NCBI GenBank assembly: GCA_905250075.1
Contig: CAJNOP010000654.1
Coordinates: 56,148 to 120,147, forward strand
Length of the DNA: 64,000 bases
Direction: 5' to 3'
Source of the DNA: Rotaria sp. Silwood1
Lineage: Eukaryota > Rotifera > Eurotatoria > Philodinida > Philodinidae
The position numbers and the translations under genes were made by a program. Positions 25,851-37,163 of this stretch are shown one piece after another. The number at the start of each line of letters is the position of its first letter. Position 1 is the stretch's first letter. Below the pieces are notes generated by a model. That model was not told the origin of the DNA, ran no database searches, and was given only the letters and a program-made list of their open reading frames with translations.

Positions 25851-26189
25851 CTCAGGTCGAAAGAAGAAGAGCGTAAACAACGGTGAACGAATAAAAAAAC
25901 AGTATTTATACGACGTAGTTCAATTCAGCACTAAATTCTAGAAAAAATTGCCCAAATTCGTCTAAGAATCTGTTCCAAAGTTCTTATTCTTGCTCCAAAT
26001 ACAACTTGATGAGCTCCATCCAATGATATTAGCGTCAATAGATAGCGCTCATTGACGCTAAAGTTCCTACATCGCTAGGGCACAGTGGCGACACATGTGT
26101 CGACACGATGAACATACATGAAACTACATGTGTTGTAACATTCTTTTTTTTTGTAAGAGATGTGTTGACAGATGTGTCGATAACATGTC

Positions 26190-26580
26190 TTGGATACATA
26201 TGAATATAATATGGATAAAAGTAAAGGAAGAAAAAAACTGTTGTCTATTTCATATTGTTGGGATTCCCGAAAGTCTTATTGGCGAAGTTTGAATAAGCCA
26301 GATTTTTCTCGTACAAAAATTTTAGCTGTTCCTGAAAATGATGCGACAGAAAAGAAGGAAATGTGGCGTTCATAAATACTTAATTTTGACTTATATTCAC
26401 ATGCTTCATAGAAAAATTATTCTATAATAACGAAAAATCTTTTGCTTTTGATATACACATTTTTTCTTTTCTTTTCTTTTTTAGATTAAGTATAGCTTAT
26501 CGTGAACATTTAATCTCCCATAAACTTGAAAGTGAAGAAAACTTTTTAGTTTTTTTAATTTTATCGTATAGATATTTTTT
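26190..26580 (+). pseudogene. Possible coding remnant, not recognised
   Basis: An open frame at 26190-26375 ends PENDATEKKEMWRS, and an open stretch after a TTTTTTAG acceptor at about 26485 reads LSIAYREHLISHKLESEENF. The amino-acid composition looks coding-like, but no intact donor joins them, no family was recognised and no start context is convincing. Confidence 0.2.
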
Positions 26581-26705
26581 TATTATTTTTTAATTGTATA
26601 GGCATTTTTATTATTCTATTTTGTTCTATAGACAATTTTCTTATTATTTTATTTTATTTTATTCTATTCTATTGACGTTTTTTCTATTATTTTATTGTAT
26701 TGACC
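26555..26705. repeat. AT-rich short tandem repeat
   Basis: Three to four irregular copies of a ~43 bp unit of the type TTTTTATTATTTTATT...GTATAGAC, with internal TTTTA expansion. Confidence 0.6.
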
Positions 26706-27530
26706 AATAACGTATCTAGGAGTGCGGCCATTAGGCAATTGCCCACAAATTCAAAGTTAATTGCCCATGGATTTTTTTTGAAATTATACTAATTGCCCAA
26801 TGTCGAAAATATCTTGGCACACATGCATGTACAAAAACGCAATCGGTGTCATTTTAATACATTGCATACTGTTGTGATCTAATCAATTCATTCAGAAAGA
26901 TTAACTAATTATGTTTTCCATTCAACCGATGATCACAGTGATGATAATTCAATAGTATTTTTTTGTCGAAATACTCGTTATTCCACTTAAATTCGCTAAT
27001 AGTTGTATTTGTTCTTATTTATTCTTTTTAATATAATACTATCAAATGCAGGGGACACTACAAAAATCTTTTGGCGAATTCCTTGGAGAAACATTCAAAG
27101 TTTATTTCTATTGTGATTTTCCAAAGCACCACCTCTCGTTAACAATGCATCGATGCATTCGATTAAAGTAGCTTGTGGAGGTAGAGTTTGAAATAAATTC
27201 TTAAGAGACCGTTAATGGCCGCTCAAAACATGTGTAACGTGGAATTGCTGCTGTTCAATCTACTTTTGCATAGTTAATATTTCAGTTTTTACGCGAGAAA
27301 GAACTCTCGTGTGTTTAAGTCTCTAGAATATGCTCGATCAGTGTATACTTCCATATGATTTAGAGCATCAAATTCATTATAAGTCTATAATGTCGATGGT
27401 CTCGTGTTTTCAGAGTGAAAGCTGGGACATCGAATAACGTTCTTTTATTTTTCGTCTAAAACAGTTTGAATGCTTACGTTAGGTATCTATTGACAGGTTA
27501 AATTCTATCTACTAGAGTCCAATGGAATGG

Positions 27531-27712
27531 ACTTGGGTGTGGGTGTGGGTGTGGGGTGTGGGATGTGGATGCGGATGGGTGTGGGTGTGGGTGCGGATGG
27601 GTGTGGATGTGAGTGCGGATGAGGTGTGCAAGAAGAGAAAGGTTCACACCCACACCCACGCCTACCCACATCCACACCCCTCACATATACCCACACCCAT
27701 ACCCACACCTCC
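27531..27712. repeat. Telomere-like G-rich/C-rich inverted repeat (largest)
   Basis: About 90 bp of GTGTGG-type hexamers with variants GTGGAT, GCGGAT and GTGAGT (27531-27623), spacer AAGAAGAGAAAGGTT, then about 70 bp of CCACAC-type hexamers (27643-27712). The open frames across it on both strands are repeat artefacts rich in Val/Trp/Gly or His/Pro. Confidence 0.85.
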
Positions 27713-28926
27713 ATCTTTGAATAAAGAAAAAGAAATTGACATTTTAAATTTGATGGATCTGGATGTTCGTAATAATATTAACAATCATATTGATACTCAA
27801 ACACTTACCTACAACCATTACTTTTGCATCGTATGTTATGTCGATTGCAAGAAAAGAATCTTTCTAATCAATGATATAAATACGCAGTACATTACATTAG
27901 TCAGCTAAAAAAGCTATTTTTATACAAAACTTGCAGAGAGGTATAATGTCATTCATTATGTGTTGCGGATAGTACACCATTATTTATATGTTATAGCCAA
28001 TTATTTTTTTTTGTACAAAATCCTACGAAATTGATTTGAATTTTTATGTGTAGTTTTCCATGATATGCAGATGACCAACACTAACTTAATCTTGCAGAAC
28101 AATCTCTAGTATTTCTTTCCTTCATATGTATGTAAAGCGCTCGAAAAAGAACTCGGGTGCAACAGCTCACTCTTTATGATGTATTACGAATGGCTTCACC
28201 TTTTAATGTAGACATTCCAACTCGGACCCAAATCATGACATCAAGTCTTAAGACAGAATCCAAATGTGCACCCGAACCATTCAGTCCAAACTCCGAATTC
28301 AAGTTCGGATTCGTCACATGTCTATTCAGGACTATATAATCTCATTCTTTTTCTTTTATTTATTAGTATTCTTTACAAGTGATTTATCAATCTCTCTAGA
28401 GTTATTTATCATGCTTCTCGACAGTTTTTTCGTGTAGTATTGGGTAAGTAGACATTTTTTTTCTTTTTGTTGGTTGTATAAGACACAGTAGGTAACCAAA
28501 TACGATGATATTCATTGACGAAAACTAACCTAATAAAAGACGAACGTATTCGCATAACATTCTCAAACTTTAATACTTTCTGTAGTATGATAAAAAAAAA
28601 CAACCATGAACCTTGATTATTTCAGATTCATTTATTTGAACAAAGATTTCCATACAATTTTTTTTTAAAAGATCATCCTTTTCAAATATTTTTGAAAAAA
28701 AAACTTCTTGTATTTCGCGTCCTACACAATATACAAATTTTATAAATCTAGTCTAGACAAGAATAAGTAGCAATTAAGTATCCTAATGTATAATTCATAA
28801 GATTAAAGCATTTTGACAAACGAGAATAGAATATGTGTGTTTAACTAAAGATTAAGACAACACTCTTAGTCATTCTCAAGTTGATTTTTGTATCGTTTTT
28901 TTTTTTTATTAGACTAATTCTTAGTC
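27713..28926. other. Intergenic, no gene recognised
   Basis: A short inverted pair (AACTCGGGTGCA near 28150 against TGCACCCGAACC near 28265) and the palindrome TCCGAATTCAAGTTCGGA near 28293 suggest a small repeat. No coding motif was seen. The end should hold the promoter of the phosphoesterase gene. Confidence 0.45.
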
Positions 28927-30537
28927 ATGACAAATGTAAATACAAATCGATTGAAAACTTTATTTTTACCACATGGTCTTGTCTATTCTATTTTGAGTTT
29001 AGTAATCATTTGTCTTACTGTTTTAACTATTGTTTATTCTATTTTATGGCGTAATACAAAAACTTCTTCAAATATTTATTCAATTGAAAATGGAATTATT
29101 GGTCATCGTTTTATTTTACCTAATGATGGTAGATATGTTCAATGGAATTTTTTACAAATGAATGATGTTTATGAATTATTACCACTTGACAGAGGACGAA
29201 AAGGTGGTTTAGCACGTGTTGCTTATATACGAAAATTATTAAAACAAGAAAATTCAAATACTTATACAATTCTTGCCGGTGATTTTCTTTCTCCATCAGC
29301 TCTAAGTTTATCAATAGTTAATGGTACAACTTTGAATGGAAAACAAATGATTGCAGTAATGAATATTCTTGGAGTTGATTATGTCATATTTGGAAATCAT
29401 GAATTTGATTTAAACGAAAAAGATTTACTTACTCGAATGAATGAATCAATATTTACTTGGATTAGTACAAATGTATTTCGTCAAGATAATAATCAATTAT
29501 TTGGATCAAGTATTTCTCATAAAATACTTACTATTGATACTGTTCGAATTCTACTTATTGGTTTAACTATTGATGGAACTGGTAAATATGTTCGAATAAT
29601 TAATCAATCATCATTAATTAATTATGTTCAAGAATATTTAAAATTATGGCCAAATGATACATATGATGTATTTATTGCTATTACTCATCTTGATATGGCA
29701 ACAGATATTGAACTTGCATCAAAAATTCCTCAACTTAATCTTATTATGGGTGGACATGAACATGATAATTTTAATTATTTAAGAGGAACAAACTATATAC
29801 CAATTAATAAAGCAGATGCAAATGCTTTTACTGTATTTATACATCGTTGCGCTTATAATATAGACACAAAACGTTTTCGTATTTATAGTACATTAGCACA
29901 AGTAACATCTGAAGTACCAAACGAAGAAAACACAGCAGAAATAGCAAGTTATTGGTTTAATTTAGGTATACAAGGATTTCAAACATTAGGTTACAATCCA
30001 AATGCAATTGTATCATGTTTACCTACGGGTATAGAATTAGATGGTAGATCTGTATCTGTTAGAAGTCATATAACACTTTTAACTTCTGAGATTTGTGAAA
30101 GTATGTTAGAATTAACAGCAACATATAAAACAACTATTGGAATTGTTAATGGAGGAACAGTACGTATTGATGATATTCTTCGTGAAACTATTTCAGAATA
30201 TGATATTATACGTACATTACCTTTTATAAATCGAGTCGTAGCTCTTTCTGTTCCTGGTCAAATACTTGCTCAAGTTCTTACAACTGGTCTGTCATTAAAA
30301 GGAAATGGAATGTTTATGGCTTATACGAGAGTTGAAACATTAGATGAAGGTAAAACATGGTTATTCAATGGAACAGATATATCAAAAACTGGTCTTTCTT
30401 ATAATGTAGCAACATTAGATTATATACGCGATAATACAGCATTAAATCATTTCGATGTTAATACGTTATATGACACAAATATAACGCATACAAGAGCTTT
30501 ATTGGGATATCTAAAACGGAAATATCCTCCTTGTTAG
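28927..30537 (+). CDS. Membrane-anchored 5'-nucleotidase-family metallophosphoesterase
   Basis: A single-exon gene of 536 residues. An N-terminal hydrophobic segment (about 14-40) with few charges before it predicts a type II signal anchor, placing the enzyme outside or in the lumen. Calcineurin-like metal-site motifs are present: LQMNDVYE (Asp80), AGDFLSPS (Asp119), GNHEFD (Asn157, His158), THLD (His254) and GGHEHD (His277, His279). The usual first-motif DxH is DVY, a variant I know from a eukaryotic subgroup of this family. The C-terminal nucleotide-binding domain has GIVNGGTVRIDD (about 405-416) and ISEYDIIRTLPFINRV. Expected role: hydrolysis of nucleotides or related phosphate esters. Lack of introns, unlike its neighbours, would fit acquisition by transfer or retrocopy, but its A/T-ending codons match the host. 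AATAAA is at 30610-30615. Confidence 0.88.
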   Translation: MTNVNTNRLKTLFLPHGLVYSILSLVIICLTVLTIVYSILWRNTKTSSNIYSIENGIIGHRFILPNDGRYVQWNFLQMNDVYELLPLDRGRKGGLARVAYIRKLLKQENSNTYTILAGDFLSPSALSLSIVNGTTLNGKQMIAVMNILGVDYVIFGNHEFDLNEKDLLTRMNESIFTWISTNVFRQDNNQLFGSSISHKILTIDTVRILLIGLTIDGTGKYVRIINQSSLINYVQEYLKLWPNDTYDVFIAITHLDMATDIELASKIPQLNLIMGGHEHDNFNYLRGTNYIPINKADANAFTVFIHRCAYNIDTKRFRIYSTLAQVTSEVPNEENTAEIASYWFNLGIQGFQTLGYNPNAIVSCLPTGIELDGRSVSVRSHITLLTSEICESMLELTATYKTTIGIVNGGTVRIDDILRETISEYDIIRTLPFINRVVALSVPGQILAQVLTTGLSLKGNGMFMAYTRVETLDEGKTWLFNGTDISKTGLSYNVATLDYIRDNTALNHFDVNTLYDTNITHTRALLGYLKRKYPPC

Positions 30538-32289
30538 AAAAGAAATTTCATAGGCAACAATTAAATAAGAAGTATTTGTAAACTTATTTTCTTATGAGAT
30601 ATATTTTTAAATAAAATATTTAAATTAACTCCTTAATTGTTAAATCGTTTAAACTAATTAGTCAGAAAAGAAGTTTTCGTAAAATAACTTTTAGAAATTC
30701 AAAAAAAAATATTTCAGGATAACACAAAACTTCAACGGTCAAATATGTTTTATTATTTACTTGTAGAAAACATAAGTTGTTTTTCAATTACTAAATTTTA
30801 CAAACTTAATCAAAAACCTTCGAAGGATCGGCCGACCTGGATTGTTAGAATTCCCTTAGAACATAGGCAAATATTCTTTTAAAATCTTTCAGAAGCGAAT
30901 GAAATTTGGAAGAATAATATATATATATTTATGTATATTATCATGTGATTGTGTCTGTTGCTGTTATCTAGAGTGGGAGTAACAATCAATTCAATAATAG
31001 TACTTAAGACGCAAATCTACACTAAATATTAATAATGGTACAATTGACGCAGAGAGACATAATCGATATTAAACATCAGGATCGGTAGAGTGAGCTTCAA
31101 TGAGTGTAGGATGTTAAAGTTGATACAGATTATACGAAGAAACGAAGTTTAAGCAATTGTAGTCTTCATTTTTTCCTTGAAGATTACTCTGACGTATAAA
31201 TACATCAATAACAGTTAAGAAGTTAAACTGATATGAGAAACGAGACAATAAATCATCGTGTTTTTAGATAATAATAATCAAATGAATAGATGAATCATAT
31301 TAGAAGAAAGAGATAAAAATAAAGAAATTATTTTATAATCGATTCGAGAATGGATTCAATCTAAAATGACATGTGATATATGTTCAAGTATTATTATTGT
31401 CTTGTATTATAAATAAAGCTTGATTCTATAAAATTATTATTGAGCAAAATTTTCATATCGTAATAGTCAATATGAGACAATGAAATATCAATAAAATTAG
31501 ATTTTATCTCGGTAAATGTTGACAATAAAAATCTTTTTTGTTTTTGATAATATTAATTACACGTGAAAATAAAGTTGTGTTGCATGATCATATATTTTTT
31601 TCTGATTTAATTCTATGGATTAAATTTTTTCTATATACATTTGTAGCAAGTCAACATGTTCTGATAATACAATATGCAATATTTTTTTTTTTATTTCTTT
31701 TTTTATATGTTAGTATAGAACAATAAATTCTTATCATGTCGAAGACATATACATTGCAATAGTGACTTTGCTTGCAATTGTGTTCGAATGGTTGATCGAA
31801 TAAAAATGTGTTGGTGTAAAAAATGCAATTAATATCCTTAAAATTAACTCAACCATTAATGGGTTTAAAACAGTTATTGCAATGACGATTTCTTATTCTG
31901 ATCATGCGTCAGATTTCATTGAAATGCTTAATGATATTAATAATATCTTCACTAGAAATAGATTCAGATCGATAATGCAAACCATCTGTGTTTGTCATAT
32001 CGACAAGCTGTAATTCAAACATTAAATAATGCAGGACTCGAGAAATCGATTCAAGTGAAATACTCAAAAGTGACATGTTTGTTCTGCAATTAGTTAAATG
32101 TTTTCAATTCACTCTTATATTTTTGTATACTAGTCTCATAAAATTGCCTTTTATTGCTCTAGAGATAGATAGAAATATAATACTATTTTGCGATTTTTTT
32201 TGATTTATATATCAGTATCAAGCATATCCTGTTTCACGAAAAAGATTCTTAAAAAGATGATATCAAAAAACTGTAATTATCAAAATCTA
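30538..32289. other. Intergenic, no gene seen
   Basis: AT-rich DNA with no recognisable coding or RNA feature. Confidence 0.5.
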
Positions 32290-32834
32290 ATTAGAGCATA
32301 TCTATCTGAAACGTACGACTTTATACACGAACATCGCCGCCAGTGACGGGATCTAGTGCATCTTGTAGAGAATTTTTTTCTGATTAAAACCTAAATACTG
32401 AAATCTCCAGCATTGATGCGCGACTCGAAATAAAATCGAAATACTCTCACGTCGATAGTGGCGTCCTCTACCATATTTTCCCAAGAAAAGGACTTTTTTG
32501 ATGCTATTCCTAAGTGAACTATTCCTGATTAGATTCTATCTATATTGGTATCAATCTGAAGCTTACAATTGAACGCTTCATTCATGATAAGATCAGCTTT
32601 GCTATACATGCCTTTGTTGAGAAAATCAATTCGAATGAAGGATATTTTTCTCTTATTTTATTGATTTTTTTTTTAATAATCATAGATGATTATATCGCTG
32701 AAATAATGTGCATAGAAATAGTTTTTCTCATTGAATCGATAATTTTAAAAGGAAAAATGTGTTAGCGCAATCTCTGTGGAATTAAACTGTGAAACACAAT
32801 GTAGGCATTGTTGCTAATCCTCAACACTCTGAAA

Positions 32835-33222
32835 AAAGTCTGTTTATTATCGAACTTAAAAAAAGGTTTAGCAAGTTGCTAAACCAAAAAAGGATCTTCT
32901 CCTGGATACATGGGAAGAACCTTTACTTCTGAACCTTTTGAGGTTCCGTAGGCAAGAAAAAACGTTTGGTACAAAACTACAAAACCTTCAGAGGTTAGTT
33001 GAAATTTCTGGTGGTTTTGTATTAAACCCTCAAGGTATTCTGTTTAACCTGCAATGTTTTGTAATTTTTCTACAAAACGTTTTTCTTGCCTACGAAACCT
33101 TAAAAGGTTCAGAAGTAAACATTCTTCCCGTGTATCTGGAAGAAGATTCTTTTTTGGTTTTGCAACTTGCTAAATCTTTTTTTAAGTTCGATAATAAGCC
33201 AATTTTTTTTAGAGTGTAAGAA
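32835..33222. mobile_element. Foldback MITE, ~165 bp inverted arms
   Basis: The left arm begins CACTCTGAAAAAAG and continues TTATTATCGAACTTAAAAAA, GTTTAGCAAGTTGC, GGAAGAACCTTTACTTCTGA and CGTAGGCAAGAAAAA. The right arm is its inverted copy, ending TTAGAGTG. The small open frames across it are artefacts of the palindrome. It is inserted within sequence that itself interrupts the left arm of the 4.9 kb element. Confidence 0.85.
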
Positions 33223-33496
33223 CTGGTCTTTTTATGTATATGGGGACATATTTTTCTATAATTGCTTACTTTACAATATAGAACTTCAACAAGGAGATAC
33301 ACCATATATATTTTAATAAGATGAGAGTTATACATGATTTCCGATATTCCCTTGAAGCCGTCTACCACGGCCTGTGATGGCCTCTAGAGCCTGCCTGTCA
33401 CGGTCTGTGACGTGGGAGGGTCGAGGAATGGGAATCGGTACAAATTTCTATCCGATATACTTCAACACTTCTTTCAGATCGTGTTTCACAAAAAGG
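33218..33496. mobile_element. Truncated copy of the 24 kb foldback family
   Basis: The complement of 33440-33490 (TTTTTGTGAAACACGATCTG, AAGAAGTGTTGAAGT) matches 24238-24282. CTGTCACGGTCTGTG near 33393 matches the minisatellite unit in inverse orientation. It shares the flanking context with the foldback MITE just to its left. Confidence 0.65.
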
Positions 33497-33604
33497 TATT
33501 TAGATGTTTGTGCGATATTACAAATGACAGAACAAACTTGTTTATTTCCACTAATACAGAGCTGTATTAATGGAAATAAACAACTTTCCCATGTCGCAAA
33601 TACC

Positions 33605-33790
33605 GAATCACTTTTAGCGGCAAACCGATGAAACCGGAAAAACCGACGGTTAACCGCGGTTTACTGTAAAAAACCGGCGATTAACCGGTAAAACCGATGG
33701 TTAACCGGTAAAACCGATAAAACCGACAGTTAACCGCGGTAAACCGCCGGTTTTAATAAATACTGCGGTTCAGCGATAATTTTTCCGGTT
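33605..33790. repeat. ACCG/CCGCGGT-rich repeat block, left
   Basis: Irregular copies of AAACCGACGGTTAACCGCGG and AACCGGTAAAACCGAT. It is the counterpart of 36415-36645 in the other arm of the 4.9 kb inverted-repeat element. Confidence 0.8.
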
Positions 33791-34959
33791 AATTGTAGTT
33801 ATCACAGAAGAGTCTTCGATCTCAAGTGCTACGAAATTTCATCAATAACTACTCTATAATAAGATGTCTAGCTGTAGGTTTTGGTCGAAATAATCTCCAA
33901 AATAGGAGAAGACTATTTAATTTTTCAATAATTATGAAATATGTGCTTTAGCTATGAACAATCTTAGATTAACTATGATTGTTGACATCAGGACCAATGT
34001 TTATAAAGATATTATTGTCAACAGTAAAGCTTTAATCTATCATAATGAATATTTAAAAGGGAAAATTTATCTTTTTCGGTTATTTTACACATGTTTGTTA
34101 CAACAAACAAAGAGAAGCTTACGTTAGCTAACAAAAAAGCAGAATTTAGTTAAGTATTTCTCAAAAGACAGGGAAGTCTTCAAAATTGAGTCACTCATTT
34201 TACGAAGCCTCGTTCTAGCCACAAAGCATACTCGAACGATCTAAAATGTATGAACTTTTCGCTGACTGCTAAAAACAATTGAGACCATTGCTAGATTGAG
34301 ATCACCAAGATTATACGTCTGATCAAATGACGTTAGAGTAAACTTAAATCGTTAAGAGTTTTAAAATAATTTTGAGTATTGAAACAATCAAGTAATAAAT
34401 TTCAATATTAATGTGGAAGTTTAGGCATTGAATAAGATAAATATAATATTCTTGATGTACAAGAAATTGGTGAGTCATCAACAAGTCAGCCATGTTCCAA
34501 AATCGTAAGTATTCTTATATGAATGAATGCATTATATACGAGTGAAGCAAGATTTATCAAGAGAAACTTTAATAATAATCGAGTAAAATATCAAAAGAAA
34601 TACTAGTGGAAGTTAAATATCTGATCTATTCATTTAATAAACAAACTGAGTTTCATATAAGCAATTTTGCGATTGTACTTGTTTCAATAAATCAGTATCA
34701 ATTGATGTGTTCTAGTCAGTTTCCTAATTTTTCCAAAATAAGTTTTAAAATATTACGAATATTTAAAAAACAGTGTTGATAGGTGGTTTATTATCATTTC
34801 TGAATGTCAAGATACTTTGTTTGTTGTTATTTAATAGCGAAATATCTCTGAAAATTTGTTATGAATTCTGATTGTCCATATTTTATCTCTAAATTTTTGT
34901 ATAATTTAAATATTGTTTTCCACATAATCACTTGGTCGTTTTATGCTTTTTTTTCTAGA

Positions 34960-36260
34960 TCTTCAATCGTTCTGATGGAGTTGAAATTGATATGATGTCA
35001 ATACAATGTTCTTTAAACAACGTCAATGATTATGTGAACAAGGCTGTCGATCTTGTCTTTAAAGATAGCAACGAATTGATTGCACTTGATCCTCGTAAGG
35101 GCTGCATCGATCAAGATCCACGTGTAAAAGCAATAAGACGTACAGTCATGACTTCAATTAATTAATACCTTCGTTTCCCTTTATGTTCTCAACAAAAATC
35201 TTTCAAAACAATCTAATAATGTCTCTCGGCTTTGCTATTAAGAAAAATTCCAGAAATTCTATTTCGAGCTTGCTGCATTACCCAGTTAAAAAAATGACTT
35301 AAAATTAGATTAAAATCGATTATTTTCAGATTAATAATCTATTATAATGGCACTATTATAATCTGATTAAAATCGGATTTTTCAGCATCAAAAGAAAAAT
35401 TATTCTGATTTTAACCTTTTTTATCTATCTTAATCGATTATCAAAATTTAATCTATTAAAACTGATTGCTAAATTTTTTTAATCGATTAAAATAGATTAA
35501 AAAAGATTAAAATCAAAATAATTTTTTCTTTTGATGCTGAAAAATCTGATTTTAATCAGATTATAATAGATTATAATCTGATTTTTAGGCGTTTTTTTAC
35601 TTGGGTAACTAGTGGACCTTTAGTATGCATTCGGACAGTTTAGATTGATCATGTGTTAACAATTTGCTTTTCATAAGTTCTCGTTTTATTTCAGTTTTTT
35701 CTTTATTTTATGCCAGATACATGACACATTTCGTGGGGATAGGTTCGGAATAAAACAATCAAAATTGACGATTATCTGTTCTCATCTTGAAGTTACATTG
35801 AAGGATTTTCATGCATGCTTTATAGGAAAAAAATTCTTCAATAAAATTAAAGTGTAAATAGCTCTACTTAATCTCTGAAAACTAGTGGAAATATATAAAT
35901 AATCTTAGGGAATGATATAGTTATATTTTTATCCTGATTTTAATGTTTCTACTTCAAATATTTTCGTATCGGACTCTTTTTATATGGGGCTCAAGCTAAA
36001 TATAAGCTTGATCATTCTGAAATAGAAGCTATTTGGCCTACTTTACATGAATGTTTGTTATTAAAACGACGCAATATCAAGAAAAAAGTTTTGAAGGAGC
36101 CTCATCTTCGTACTCAAGGTAAGTTAATTAATTATCTGTTTTAATATTTAATCATCAACGTCGAATACTTATCCATCTAGATAATTCATCGAACATTGAT
36201 TTACAATTACAACAACGTACAACAGTCGATATTGATGCCAATGGACAAGGACAAGCCTAA
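34960..36260 (+). pseudogene. Three coding-like exons inside the 4.9 kb element, not recognised
   Basis: An open stretch after TTTTTTCTAG at about 34960 reads IFNRSDGVEIDMM... and contains ELIALDPRKGC and DPRVKAIRRT, ending at a stop near 35163. A second coding-like piece, about 35960-36118, contains RIGLFLYGAQAKYKLDHSEI and ends at a good GTAAGT donor. A third exon, 36183-36260, follows a CTAG acceptor in matching phase and ends NGQGQA-stop. AAATAAAGC near 36325 could be its poly(A) signal. No acceptor fits the second exon and no donor is clear for the first; the 35281 MITE lies between them. LDP..VKAI faintly recalls BEN-type domains, which is not enough to name it. Confidence 0.3.
35281..35605. 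mobile_element. 325 bp TA-flanked palindromic MITE
   Basis: The ends are CCCAGTTAAAAAAATGACTT and the inverted AGGCGTTTTTTTACTTGGG. Both are flanked by TA (35279-35280 and 35606-35607). Arms of more than 100 bp rich in GATTAAAATCNGATT meet near the centre and include AGCATCAAAAGAAAAAATTATT in both orientations. The TA target suggests mobilisation by a Tc1/mariner-type transposase. No coding capacity. Confidence 0.85.
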
Positions 36261-36414
36261 TCAAAGACATATTTTTGTTTATTTTTCATGTTCACTGCTG
36301 TTTGTTTTTTTTACTTGTGTTGAAATAAAGCTGTAGTTGAAAGACTAAGTACGAAACTGAACTGTAGATTTTTATGAAAAGAGCAGTTATATGGTCGCAG
36401 TATCACAACTAAAG

Positions 36415-36645
36415 TACCCGTTAATCGTAAAAACACCAATGTTAAACCGCGGTTAACCAGAAAAAAAATAGCGGTTTACCGCGGTTTATCGGAAGAAACC
36501 GTCGGTTTACCGCGGTTTACCGGAAGAAATCGCCGGTTTACCGCGGTTTACCGGAAGAAACCGCCGGTTTACCGCGGTTTTGGGAGCCGGTAACCGGACC
36601 GGTAAAACCGCGGTAAACCGCCGGTTTTTTGCCGGTTCTCATCAC
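36415..36645. repeat. CCGCGGT-rich minisatellite, right
   Basis: Four to five copies of a ~30 bp unit, TTTACCGCGGTTTACCGGAAGAAACCGCCGG with small changes, followed by a strong palindromic stretch GGTAACCGGACCGGTAAAACC. Each unit contains CCGCGG, itself palindromic. It is the counterpart of 33605-33790. Confidence 0.85.
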
Positions 36646-37163
36646 ATGGGTTAATATGCCATTTTGCAATGTCCCGCAAACATCTGAATACTTTTTTCCT
36701 TTTAAAACTATCGATTCAATGACAAAAACTATTTCTATACACATTATTTCAGCGATATAATCATCCATGATTATAAAAAAAAAATCAGTAAAATAAGAGA
36801 AAAATATTCTTCGTTTGAACTGATTTTCACAACAAAGGCATGTATAGCAAAGCTGACCTTATCACGAATGAAGTATTTAATTGTAAGCTTCAGATTAATA
36901 CCAATATAGATAGAATCTAATCAGGAATAGTTCATTTAAGAATAACATTAAAAAGTCCTTTTGTTGGGAAAATATGATAGAGGTTGCTACTATCGACGTG
37001 AGAGTATTTCGATTTTATTTCGAGTCGCGCATCAATGCTGGAGATTTCAGTATTTAGATTTTAATCAGAAAAAAATTCTCTACAAGATACACTAGATCCC
37101 GTCGCTGGCGGCGAACTTCGATGTAAACGTGGTATGTTTCAGATGAATATGCTCTAGTGTCAT

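Larger units (their letters stand above)
32290..37163. mobile_element. 4.9 kb nested element with ~0.45 kb imperfect inverted ends
   Basis: The left arm, starting near 32290 (TTAGAGCATATCTATCTGAA, then CGCCGCCAGTGACGGGATC), is an inverted copy of the right arm ending near 37163 (GATCCCGTCGCTGGCGGCG, then TTCAGATGAATATGCTCTAG). The match continues inward through GATTAGATTCTATCTATATTGG and TTTTAAAAGGAAAAA to an ACCGCGGT-rich block in each arm. The left arm is interrupted by about 735 bp of other elements (32758-33496). The interior holds a nested MITE and degenerate exons. No transposase was recognised. Target duplications were not resolved. Confidence 0.7.

Noticed and set aside
26700-27150. 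GTATCTAGGAGTGCGGCC...CAATTGCCCA stretch resembling one end of a DNA transposon
   Set aside because: No matching inverted end or target duplication was found downstream, so no element is called.
27505-27908. Open frames rich in Val/Trp/Gly (plus) or His/Pro (minus) across the telomere-like arrays, also at 39031-39416, 50008-50307, 51248-51526 and 53255-53625
   Set aside because: They are translations of GTGTGG/CCACAC hexamers in several frames at once; low complexity, no start context, no conserved motif.
32938-33368. Opposed ~90-residue frames
   Set aside because: Created by the palindromic arms of the foldback MITE; no protein motif.
34960-36260. Naming the coding pieces as a BEN-domain protein
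   Set aside because: Only a short LDP..VKAI resemblance; too little to assign a family without a profile search.
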